Of a stretch of 12,119 bases of DNA, positions 6,495 to 12,119 are shown piece by piece. Origin of the DNA: CAYLUN01 sp964386865 (GTDB taxonomy: Bacteria; Verrucomicrobiota; Kiritimatiellia; RFP12; UBA1067). Both the position numbers and the translations under genes were made by a program. The notes under the pieces were generated by a model. That model searched no databases. It saw only the letters and a program-made list of their open reading frames with translations, and was not told the DNA's origin. The stretch covers positions 1 to 12,119 of the forward strand of contig CAYLUN010000132.1 of NCBI GenBank assembly GCA_964386865.1, given 5' to 3'. The stretch's first letter is position 1, and the number at the start of each line of letters is the position of its first letter.

Positions 6495-6794
6495 GTGCGT
6501 GTGAGTCACCAGGTGGATGCGCAGGCCTTTGCCACGTTGGCGGGGGTGCTGTCGTCGATCGAGTCGCCGGACGAGATGCGGCAGTTCCTAAGAGAGCTGC
6601 TGACGCCCGGCGAGATCCGAGACATTACTTTGCGGTGGACGCTGCTGGAGCTGTTGGCCGGCGGCGTGCCCCAGCGGAAGATCGCAGAGGATCTGCAGAT
6701 CAGCCTCTGTAAGATCACGCGCGGCTCGAAAATCATGAAGCAGAGGGGCGCGGTGACGGCGCGCGTTCTCCGCGAGGCACGGACGAAGGAGTAG
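6495..6794 (+). CDS. TrpR/YerC-family transcriptional repressor
   Basis: A small DNA-binding regulator of the Trp repressor superfamily, 99 residues from GTG 6495. That start is chosen because GAGGGGAG (6479-6486) lies 8 nt before it and the family length is about 95-108; an upstream ATG at 6432 would lie inside the preceding gene. The all-helical core is clear: LLTPGEIRDITLRWTLLELL, then the helix-turn-helix QRKIAEDLQISLCKITRGSKIMK. Compared with E. coli TrpR, the threonine of the LTP turn, the arginine equivalent to Arg54 (LRW) and Arg84-Gly85 of ITRGS are kept, but the Leu41 position is Glu by my alignment. Ligand binding is therefore possible but not assured; YerC-type members often have no known ligand. 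It follows the secreted protein by 28 nt and precedes the aminotransferase by 12 nt, so it probably regulates this operon or aromatic amino-acid genes elsewhere. Confidence 0.9.
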   Translation: MRVSHQVDAQAFATLAGVLSSIESPDEMRQFLRELLTPGEIRDITLRWTLLELLAGGVPQRKIAEDLQISLCKITRGSKIMKQRGAVTARVLREARTKE

Positions 6795-6806
6795 CGAGGT
6801 TTTCCT

Positions 6807-8000
6807 ATGCAGATGATTGCGAGTGGTGTTCAGAGTCAGATGGCGAGCGCGTCGTGGATCCGCCGGATGTTCGAAAAAGGCATGGAGCTGAAGAAGCAGT
6901 TCGGAGCCGAGAACGTCTACGATTTCAGCCTGGGGAATCCGGACATTCCGCCTCCCGCGAAGGCGCGCGAGGCGCTCCTGGGGCTGGCCGACGCGGCGGT
7001 GCAGCCCTTGGGGTTGGGCTATTGTCCGAATGCGGGGCTGCCGGCGGTCCGCGAGGCGCTGGCGGGCTTTCTCGCGCGGCAGCAACTGGCGGACGTGAAG
7101 GCCGGGCACGTGGTGGTCACGTGCGGGGCGGCTGGCGCGCTGACCTCTTTCTTCCGCGCGGTGTTGGAGCCCGGCGACGAGGTGCTCTGCCCCGCGCCTT
7201 ACTTTGTCGAATACGGCGCGTACTGCGGCCATTTCGGTGGCGTGTTGAGGTCGGTTCCCTCCCTGCCGCCCGACTTCCAGCCCGACCTTGCGGCGCTGGA
7301 GGCGGCGGTCTGCGAGCGCACGCGCGTGATCATCATCAACTCGCCGAACAACCCGACCGGCTGCATCTACAGCGAGGAGACGCTGGCACGGCTCGGGCGG
7401 CTGGTGGACCGTGTGAACGCGACGCGCGAGCGTGCGCTGTATCTGGTGAGCGACGAGCCCTATCGGTTCTTGGCCTACGACGGCGCGAGTGTCCCGCCGG
7501 TGATGCCGGTGACGCCCTTCTCGCTGGTTCTGGGCTCGTTCTCGAAGAGCCTGTCGCTGGCGGGCGAGCGCGTGGGGTATCTGGCCGCGAATCCGGCGAT
7601 GCCGGACGTGGAGCTGCTGATCAACGCGGTGACGATGACCAACCGCACGCTGGGCTTTGTGAACGCGCCGGTGTTGGGGCAGCGGCTGGCGATGGCGCTG
7701 CTAAATGAGGGCGTGGATTTGAGCGTGTACGACCGGCGCCGCAAAGCGATGGCTCAGGTGCTCACGGAGGCGGGCATTCGCTTCGCGATGCCGAAGGGCG
7801 CGTTCTACTTCTTCCCTGAGGCGCCCGGGGGCGACGATCAGGCGTTTGTGCGGGCGCTGCTGGCCCACAACGTGCTGGCGGTGCCGGGGGCGGGCTTCGG
7901 ATTCCCTGGCTACTTCCGTCTGAGCTTCAGCGTGGATGAAGCCGTCATCGCGAAATCGGCGGACGGGTTCAAGAAGGCCGTGCGCGACATCCGCGGCTAA
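6807..8000 (+). CDS. PLP-dependent class I/II aminotransferase (aspartate/aromatic type)
   Basis: A cytoplasmic fold-type I enzyme that moves an amino group between an amino acid and a 2-oxo acid. Length is 397 residues, normal for the family; ATG 6807 has GAGG (6796-6799) 7 nt upstream. Visible sites: the N-terminal substrate-pocket segment VYDFSLGNPDIPPP (about 39-52), NSPNNPTG with the PLP-contacting Asn (178-185), Asp216 of SDEPYR, which should pair with the pyridine nitrogen, the tyrosine after it (Tyr219), the Schiff-base lysine Lys247 in GSFSKSLSLAGERVGY, and Arg371 in FRLSFS for the substrate carboxylate. All catalytic residues are intact. The N-terminus MASASWIRRMFEKGMELKKQFG resembles a group common in Clostridia and other anaerobes that is usually annotated only as aspartate aminotransferase. 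Pairing with a TrpR-family gene hints at aromatic substrates, but the sequence does not decide this. Confidence 0.95.
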   Translation: MQMIASGVQSQMASASWIRRMFEKGMELKKQFGAENVYDFSLGNPDIPPPAKAREALLGLADAAVQPLGLGYCPNAGLPAVREALAGFLARQQLADVKAGHVVVTCGAAGALTSFFRAVLEPGDEVLCPAPYFVEYGAYCGHFGGVLRSVPSLPPDFQPDLAALEAAVCERTRVIIINSPNNPTGCIYSEETLARLGRLVDRVNATRERALYLVSDEPYRFLAYDGASVPPVMPVTPFSLVLGSFSKSLSLAGERVGYLAANPAMPDVELLINAVTMTNRTLGFVNAPVLGQRLAMALLNEGVDLSVYDRRRKAMAQVLTEAGIRFAMPKGAFYFFPEAPGGDDQAFVRALLAHNVLAVPGAGFGFPGYFRLSFSVDEAVIAKSADGFKKAVRDIRG

Positions 8001-8009
8001 AGGTGCGCC

Positions 8010-9380
8010 ATGAGACTGCAAACTGGAAGCTGGAAACGTGCGATCCCGCTGCTGGGTGTTCTGGCTGCGGCAGCTGGTTCGCGGGCGGACTCGTTTACCG
8101 GGCCGGCCGAGTGGCGGCTCGTCAACACGAACGCGGTCCAGGCGTGGCAGGCGGCGCAAGCCGGGGCGGACACCGTCAAAGCCTGGCCGGGCGTGGTGGC
8201 TGACGTGAAGGCGCGCGAGGTCCGGCTGCTGGCCGAGGCGGTCGGGCACCGGGAGGGGGTCACGGCTGAGTTTCTTCTCGTGGGGCCGCAGAGCGACCGC
8301 GCCTACGAGGCTGTCGCGGTGACGGTGGCGAACCCGGGAGACATCGCGCGGGCGGTTGAGGGAGTCGGCTTGGCGCGGGGTGGCGGCGTGGGCAGTATTC
8401 CCTTTCGGTTCTGGCCGTACGGCGAACGCGTGTCGGCGTCTGTGAGGCGCGTTGGGCAGCCGGATTCGCGGCCGCTTCAAGCGCTCGTCCGCGATGCGGA
8501 GCCGTCCGCGCCGCTGTTTGGTGACGGCGGGCTGGTATTTACGGGGGGGCGGTGGGCCGGGCCGTCCGGCTGCCTGACAGACACTAACTTGCCCTGTTCG
8601 GTCATTTCGCTTTTCAACGAGCCGGGCACGCTTTTCGACGTGCCGTTCCAGACGGGCCAGAGCGATGTTTACGGCCGCCTCGCGCTGGCCGAGGCGCTGC
8701 CTTACGGGCAGCTGCTCGAGATCGTGCTCAGGCCGCTGCTGCCGGCCGACGGGCAGGCGCGCGTGATGCCGCTGGCCGTGAAGGCGCGGATGGAGGGGCA
8801 AGAGGTGGCCCTGACGGTCTCGGCTTCAGACGGCACGGTTGTTCAGGCGGCCAAGCTGGCCGACTCCCTATCCTGGATGCGCGCGAAGGCCGCCGAAGGG
8901 CGCGAGCTGTACGTGACGCTGGGCATGGACGAGTCGATGCCGCTCACGCGCGCCGTCGATGTGGCGCGCGTCTTCGGCATGCTCGACGGCAAAGGCCTGA
9001 AGCTCGACGGCCGGCCGGCGAACGGCGTTTTCCCGAGGGCCTTCTTGCCGCAGGAGAAGTGGCGGGAGCGCAAAGACCGCAGCCCTCAGCCGTTTGAGGT
9101 TCACCTCGCCGTGGGCGCGGCCGGCAAGCTGGCCAAGCGGCTCGTGTTCATCGAGGAGGACTGGAAGGTCGAGGGCCTCGACCCGAAGCTGACGCCCCGC
9201 GAAACGGCGTTCGAGGCGTGGGAAGAGCTGCCCGCGCTCGTGCGGAAGGTGGGCGGGGCCGACAACAAAGTCCCCTTGCTTTTCGTGTTCGCGCCGGCGG
9301 ACGTGCCGCTGAGCGCCTTTATGCCCGGCGTGCGCGCGGTCTCCGAGCGCCTGCCGCTGGTCTACGTGTTCGCCGACTGA
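8010..9380 (+). CDS. Secreted protein of unknown function with two ExbD-like motifs
   Basis: 456 residues from ATG 8010, with AAAGGTG a few bases upstream and only 9 nt after the aminotransferase stop, so co-transcribed. The N-terminus is a signal peptide: KR, the hydrophobic AIPLLGVLAAAA, and cleavage near SRADS (about 25-28). No domain is securely recognised. Two segments share a strand-turn-helix pattern: ELYVTLGMDESMPLTRAVDVA (299-319) and VPLLFVFAPADVPLSAFM (421-438), each ending in another hydrophobic strand. The hydrophobic strand, D, two or three residues, P-L and helix order recalls the periplasmic domain of ExbD/TolR, but there is no ExbD-type transmembrane anchor or membrane aspartate, so this is only a resemblance. 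The middle (about 30-290) looks like mixed beta structure with several Gly/Pro turns. The first codons lie in a heptamer repeat. The gene converges on the aldolase with a 17-nt gap and no visible terminator. Confidence 0.8.
   Translation: MRLQTGSWKRAIPLLGVLAAAAGSRADSFTGPAEWRLVNTNAVQAWQAAQAGADTVKAWPGVVADVKAREVRLLAEAVGHREGVTAEFLLVGPQSDRAYEAVAVTVANPGDIARAVEGVGLARGGGVGSIPFRFWPYGERVSASVRRVGQPDSRPLQALVRDAEPSAPLFGDGGLVFTGGRWAGPSGCLTDTNLPCSVISLFNEPGTLFDVPFQTGQSDVYGRLALAEALPYGQLLEIVLRPLLPADGQARVMPLAVKARMEGQEVALTVSASDGTVVQAAKLADSLSWMRAKAAEGRELYVTLGMDESMPLTRAVDVARVFGMLDGKGLKLDGRPANGVFPRAFLPQEKWRERKDRSPQPFEVHLAVGAAGKLAKRLVFIEEDWKVEGLDPKLTPRETAFEAWEELPALVRKVGGADNKVPLLFVFAPADVPLSAFMPGVRAVSERLPLVYVFAD
8016..8036 (+). 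repeat. Three tandem heptamers inside the start of a secreted-protein gene
   Basis: CTGCAAA, CTGGAAG and CTGGAAA follow each other without gaps (8016-8022, 8023-8029, 8030-8036). Three heptamers equal seven codons, so the frame is kept; they encode LQTGSWK at the positively charged end of the signal peptide. Short heptameric tracts are known as simple repeats in several bacterial genomes. The gene start may have been built on, or invaded by, such a repeat. Confidence 0.6.
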
Positions 9381-9397
9381 CAGAGTTGAGGCGACAA

Positions 9398-10141
9398 TCA
9401 AGGCGAGGCGAGGCGCGCGGCGAGATCGATGTAGCGCCGCCTCAAAATGGCTGTGTCGGAGTCGACGGCCTGAACGGTGAAGCCGCGCGCCGAGAGCGCG
9501 GGCACGTCCTTCTCGTTGCGATTGAGTATGCCGGCCTGTTTGGCATGGGCGCGTGCGGCGTCGGCCACGGCTGTGAGGCAGGCGTCGAACACGAGGTCAG
9601 AGGGCGAGGCCTGAAGGTCGAACGCGAGGTCCGCCGGGCCTACGAAGAGGACGTCGACGCCCTCGACCGCCGCAATCTCGCGGACGCATCTGACGGCCGC
9701 GCCGCTTTCAATCTGAGCGAAGACGAGCGGCTGGACATCCGCCTCCGGCGCGCTCAGCCCGTAGCCGCAGGCGCGCACGGAGCGCGAATAGCCGCGGCGG
9801 CCGTGCGGCGGGAAGCGCACGCAGCGGACACACGCGTCAGCGACCTCGGGCGTGTCGACATGCGGGACCATCACGCCGTCGGCGCCCCAATCCAGCACGC
9901 GCTGGATCAGGTCCGGGTGCGGCGCGCCGACGCGCACGATCGCGGCGGAGCGGCTGCCTCGCAGGGCTTGGAGCGTCTGGAAGAGCGTGGCCTCTCCGCC
10001 GCACCCGTGCTCGAGGTCGAGGAGCAGCCAGTCGAAGCCGCAGAGTCCGGCGAGTTCGGCGATTGCCGGGGAGCCGAGCGAGAGCCACGTTCCGGGGTGG
10101 AGGTGGGGCGTGCGGAGGTGGTGGATGGCGGTGGTGTTCAT
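9398..10141 (-). CDS. HpcH/HpaI-family class II aldolase (2-dehydro-3-deoxyglucarate / 4-hydroxy-2-oxoacid aldolase type)
   Basis: A metal-dependent pyruvate aldolase of the GarL/HpcH/YfaU family, which cleaves 4-hydroxy-2-oxo acids to pyruvate plus an aldehyde. ATG at 10141 gives 247 residues, close to the family norm of about 250-265; GTG 10165 would add eight residues. Neither start has a clear Shine-Dalgarno. The active site is complete: His45 in LLDLEHG (the base), Arg70 in AAIVRVG (substrate carboxylate), and metal ligands Glu145 in QIES and Asp171 in GVDVLFVGPADLA. Numbering of His45 and Arg70 matches HpcH exactly. GRRGYSRSVRACGYG (114-128) is the usual loop. Exact substrate cannot be read from sequence. 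It follows the kinase gene by about 100 nt of repeat-bearing leader and ends 17 nt from the convergent + strand gene. Confidence 0.94.
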   Translation of the reverse strand: MNTTAIHHLRTPHLHPGTWLSLGSPAIAELAGLCGFDWLLLDLEHGCGGEATLFQTLQALRGSRSAAIVRVGAPHPDLIQRVLDWGADGVMVPHVDTPEVADACVRCVRFPPHGRRGYSRSVRACGYGLSAPEADVQPLVFAQIESGAAVRCVREIAAVEGVDVLFVGPADLAFDLQASPSDLVFDACLTAVADAARAHAKQAGILNRNEKDVPALSARGFTVQAVDSDTAILRRRYIDLAARLASP

Positions 10142-10160
10142 GGTGTGTGGGTTGAGCAGG

Positions 10161-10187
10161 TTCACAGTTCAGGGTTCACGGTTAGGG
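10161..10187. repeat. Tandem heptamer tract upstream of the aldolase gene
   Basis: On the + strand TTCACAG, TTCAGGG and TTCACGG are joined head to tail (10161-10181), followed by a shortened TTAGGG (10182-10187). The tract lies 20 nt upstream of the aldolase ATG on the other strand and replaces any recognisable ribosome site or promoter there. Copies differ at two positions. It may be a decayed simple repeat rather than a functional element. Confidence 0.55.
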
Positions 10188-10215
10188 TGCCCATATAGGA
10201 TACCCGTACGATAGG

Positions 10216-10235
10216 GGCGGACCTACGTGTCCGCC
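10216..10235. repeat. Perfect 7-bp inverted repeat between kinase and aldolase genes
   Basis: GGCGGAC (10216-10222) and GTCCGCC (10229-10235) flank a CTACGT loop, six bases past the kinase stop on the minus strand. With its GTACGATAGGGG lead-in it resembles the TAGGGGCG-type dispersed palindromes I recall in several environmental bacteria. In the minus-strand transcript the stem is not followed by a U-run, so it is a poor intrinsic terminator but could attenuate or stabilise the mRNA between the two genes. Assignment to a repeat family is from memory and unverified. Confidence 0.5.
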
Positions 10236-10240
10236 TTATT

Positions 10241-11344
10241 TCATAGAATCGAGAGGTCGCAGTTGTCGTTTAGCCCGCGTAGGGCGGTGTCGATACGGGC
10301 GCGCGTGAAGGCTTCGAAGTCGGCGCCGGACTTGCCCGCGCCGATGAGGAAGAAGCTGTCGGTACGTTTGAAATACCCCGCGCCGACACGGATCACGGCT
10401 TTGACGATCATGTTGCGCAAGAGGCAGAGCCAGAAACGCGGCAGGTGGTTCTCCGGCAGCGGGCGCACGCGTGCATATCCAGCCAGCGCGCGCCCGATCA
10501 CCGCTCCGCCATGAAAGCAGCCCAGCAGCGAGAGGTCGTCCATGGGGTCGCCCGAGATGGCGTCGTCCCAATCGATAAAGGCGGCGACGTGGCTCGGCGA
10601 GCCGAGGATGTTCCAGAGCGCGAGGTCTTTATGTACCAAATACCCCCGGCTCATGCCAAGCAGATCTTGGTGCAGGGAGATGGCCTCCAGCACGGCGACG
10701 CACTGCCGAGCGGTGATAAAGCCGCGCTCCGTCAAAAAGGCGAGGTGCTTGTCGAGGTTGAGGAAGAGGTAGTGCGAGTAGGAGGGGTGGAGGCCGGCCA
10801 GGCGGCCGGTGGCGCGGGCCGCCTGGGCGCTGAAGGGGCCGTAGCCGGCGACCGGGACCTCCTGCCAGCGGGCGACGGCTTCGCCGATGGCTTCGGCGAT
10901 CGGCCCGAGCGCCAGCACGCCCTGCTTGTGGTGCTGGTTGAGGTCGGGGAAGGGCACATACTCCGAGACCTGCCACGCAAAGGGCGTCTCCGAGCGGGAG
11001 CAGTCGCACGCGAGCACCTGCGGCACGGGGATGCCGCGCTGGCGCAGCTCCGACGTGACTACGGTCTCCACGTCGAAGTAGTTGTCGCGCTCCGGGCCGT
11101 CCTCGGTGCGCACAAAAGCCTCGCGGTCGCCCAACGTCAGACGGAAGGTGCGGTGGTTGCCCTGTCCGTCGGCTGGGGTGAGAGCGAGCGGCGTGCCGGG
11201 GAAACGCCGCTCCAACGCCTGCAGGAGCAGGGGCTCCAGGTTCGGCGTATCGGGGCGCACGGCTTCGGTGCCGTGGAAGGCGGCCGCGCGGTCGCATTTC
11301 CAGTAGTAGATGCCGGTGCGGTCGTGGGGTGCGTGTGTGGTCAT
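10241..11344 (-). CDS. APH-fold phosphotransferase (small-molecule kinase), substrate unknown
   Basis: 367 residues with the fold of aminoglycoside phosphotransferase / choline kinase enzymes (PF01636 type), which phosphorylate hydroxyls of small molecules with ATP. The catalytic loop is LVHKDLALWNIL, with His238, Asp240 (catalytic base) and Asn245; the metal-binding segment is AAFIDWDDAISGDPMDDL with Asp258. HKD replaces the commoner HGD. The N-lobe has DREAFVRTE for the ATP-lysine strand region, where an arginine stands at the place I would expect lysine, and a QVSEYVPF hinge. An N-terminal extension of about 35 residues (IYYWKCDRAAAF) precedes the kinase fold. ATG 11344 overlaps the transporter stop by ATGA, which implies translational coupling. 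The neighbours suggest an imported organic or sugar acid as substrate. An antibiotic-resistance role is possible but not favoured by context. Confidence 0.85.
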   Translation of the reverse strand: MTTHAPHDRTGIYYWKCDRAAAFHGTEAVRPDTPNLEPLLLQALERRFPGTPLALTPADGQGNHRTFRLTLGDREAFVRTEDGPERDNYFDVETVVTSELRQRGIPVPQVLACDCSRSETPFAWQVSEYVPFPDLNQHHKQGVLALGPIAEAIGEAVARWQEVPVAGYGPFSAQAARATGRLAGLHPSYSHYLFLNLDKHLAFLTERGFITARQCVAVLEAISLHQDLLGMSRGYLVHKDLALWNILGSPSHVAAFIDWDDAISGDPMDDLSLLGCFHGGAVIGRALAGYARVRPLPENHLPRFWLCLLRNMIVKAVIRVGAGYFKRTDSFFLIGAGKSGADFEAFTRARIDTALRGLNDNCDLSIL

Positions 11345-12119
11345 GGCTGAGAGGCTGACGGATCGGACCGATCAATCGGATCCGACGGATGAGAATGATG
11401 GAGCGGTCTGAAGCGCCAGTAAGCGGCGAGGAGGCTGCCGAGCAAGGTCTGGACCACGCTGCAGAAGACGGCGGGCACGCCGACGAGCGGGTTGGCTGAG
11501 AAGTGGTTCTTGGCGAGCATGGCCGCCATGCCGCCGTTCTGCATGCCGACCTCGATCGACACGGTGCGGGCCACGACGTCGCTGAAGCGCAGCAGGCGTG
11601 TGACCCAGTAGCCGAAGAGGAAGCCGAGTCCGTGCAGGAGCGTCAGGGCGAGCGTCAGCTTGCCGGCGTTGGCGATGACCTTGTCGGCGTTAGGCGCCAC
11701 GATGCTGCCTGCGATGAAGATGATGGAGATGACCGAGATGAGCGGCCCGAAGGCGGAAGCCTTGGCAACCGCGCGCGGGAACTTCCAGTTGCAGAGCACG
11801 CCGACGAGCACCGGCGCGACCACGGCGCGGAAGGTCGAGAGGCAGATGCCCCAGGCGTCGACCTCGACGTAGGTGCCGGCTAGCAGCTTGCACCAGAGCG
11901 GCGTCATGACGAAGGCGGTGAGCGTGGAGGCCATGGTGAGCACCACCGAGAGCGCGACGTTGGCGCGGGCGAGGTAGCAGATCAGATTGGAGGCCACGCC
12001 GCTGGGGCAGGAGCCGACCAGAATGAGGCCCACCGCGAAGCCGGGGTCGAGGTGCAGCAGGCGACCGATGCCCCAGCCGAGCAGCGGCATGGCCGTGTAG
12101 TGGCAGCCGAAGCCCAGCG
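11341..12119 (-). CDS. BASS/SBF-family sodium-coupled organic anion symporter (N-terminus outside window)
   Basis: An inner-membrane transporter of the bile acid:sodium symporter family, which imports organic anions with sodium. The frame is open to the right edge; 258 residues are visible of about 300-330 usual, so one or two N-terminal helices are missing. An internal ATG at 12090 is within the MPLLGW helix and not the start. About eight hydrophobic segments follow. Family marks are GSCPSGVASNLICYLA, a crossover-type motif whose usual form is CPGG, with ALSVVLT after it, and the second crossover EVGMQNGGMA, carrying the conserved Glu, Gln and Asn of the sodium sites. The last 17 residues (SHPSDPIDRSDPSASQP) lie beyond the last helix and are encoded by a short repeat tract. 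The stop overlaps the kinase start. BASS members outside bile-acid users carry 2-oxo acids, pantothenate and similar anions. Confidence 0.92.
   Translation of the reverse strand, partial: LGFGCHYTAMPLLGWGIGRLLHLDPGFAVGLILVGSCPSGVASNLICYLARANVALSVVLTMASTLTAFVMTPLWCKLLAGTYVEVDAWGICLSTFRAVVAPVLVGVLCNWKFPRAVAKASAFGPLISVISIIFIAGSIVAPNADKVIANAGKLTLALTLLHGLGFLFGYWVTRLLRFSDVVARTVSIEVGMQNGGMAAMLAKNHFSANPLVGVPAVFCSVVQTLLGSLLAAYWRFRPLHHSHPSDPIDRSDPSASQP
11357..11390. repeat. Degenerate GACGGAT/CGGATC repeat tract at the 3' end of the transporter gene
   Basis: GACGGAT opens (11357-11363) and closes (11384-11390) a stretch made of shuffled CGGATC, CGGACC and CGATC words on both strands. It encodes the Ser/Asp/Pro-rich cytoplasmic tail of the transporter (PSDPIDRSDPS) and lies directly before the coupled kinase start. 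It looks like a simple-sequence tract captured as coding tail, so the original stop may have been earlier. Confidence 0.5.

Noticed and set aside
9218..10198. A 326-codon plus-strand frame across the aldolase gene
   Set aside because: It lies opposite a complete aldolase with intact catalytic residues and its protein has the Arg/Gly/Glu-rich composition of a shadow frame.
10241..11344. The kinase as an aminoglycoside-resistance gene
   Set aside because: Only general APH-fold motifs are present and the coupled transporter and aldolase point to metabolism; resistance cannot be excluded but is not supported.
10445..11350. A 301-codon plus-strand frame opposite the kinase
   Set aside because: The minus-strand kinase has the full APH catalytic motifs and a coupled start; the plus frame has none.
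1..12119. CRISPR arrays, tRNA genes, IS ends or phage genes
   Set aside because: I saw no regularly spaced direct repeats, no tRNA cloverleaf with its T-loop signature, and no transposase or integrase motif on either strand.

Overview
The window is GC-rich, densely coded bacterial chromosome with third codon positions almost all G or C. Its gene content is housekeeping plus a few accessory genes, and no phage, IS or CRISPR structure is visible. Lineage cannot be settled from sequence alone. My guess, as inference, is the PVC superphylum (Verrucomicrobiota, Kiritimatiellota or Lentisphaerota). The basis is the style of the secreted Ala/Pro-rich proteins, a TrpR-family regulator outside gammaproteobacteria, and short simple-repeat tracts at gene ends.

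Region 1 (1-5223, + strand): the C-terminal part of pheS, a PIF1/RecD-type superfamily 1 helicase with a C-terminal HTH_40-like domain, and complete pheT. The two subunits of phenylalanyl-tRNA synthetase are therefore split by a DNA helicase gene. pheT has its own leader with an extended -10-like promoter. Inside pheT there is a short stretch of strikingly different codon use (3952-4014) that looks like an insertion between two domains.

Region 2 (5224-5500): the only sizeable gap between protein genes. It holds a GC-rich hairpin just after pheT and then a sequence of about 185 nt that folds by hand into the rod / central bubble / closing-stem shape of 6S RNA (ssrS). The 3' arm of its closing stem runs straight into a T6 tract, a built-in intrinsic terminator. 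I regard this as the most informative non-coding feature.

Region 3 (5501-9380, + strand): a tight four-gene run. It comprises a secreted protein with two arrays of an 18-bp Ala/Pro/Glu repeat, a 99-aa TrpR/YerC-family repressor, a class I/II PLP aminotransferase, and a secreted protein of unknown function with two ExbD-like motifs. Gaps are 28, 12 and 9 nt, which suggests one transcript. A 12-bp perfect palindrome sits on the ribosome binding site of the TrpR-like gene.

Region 4 (9398-12119, - strand, convergent): reading in transcription order, a BASS/SBF-family sodium-coupled organic anion transporter (N-terminus off the window), an APH-fold small-molecule kinase coupled to it by an ATGA overlap, and, after about 100 nt of repeat-bearing leader, an HpcH/HpaI class II pyruvate aldolase. 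Together they could import, phosphorylate and cleave an organic or sugar acid. That pathway is inference.
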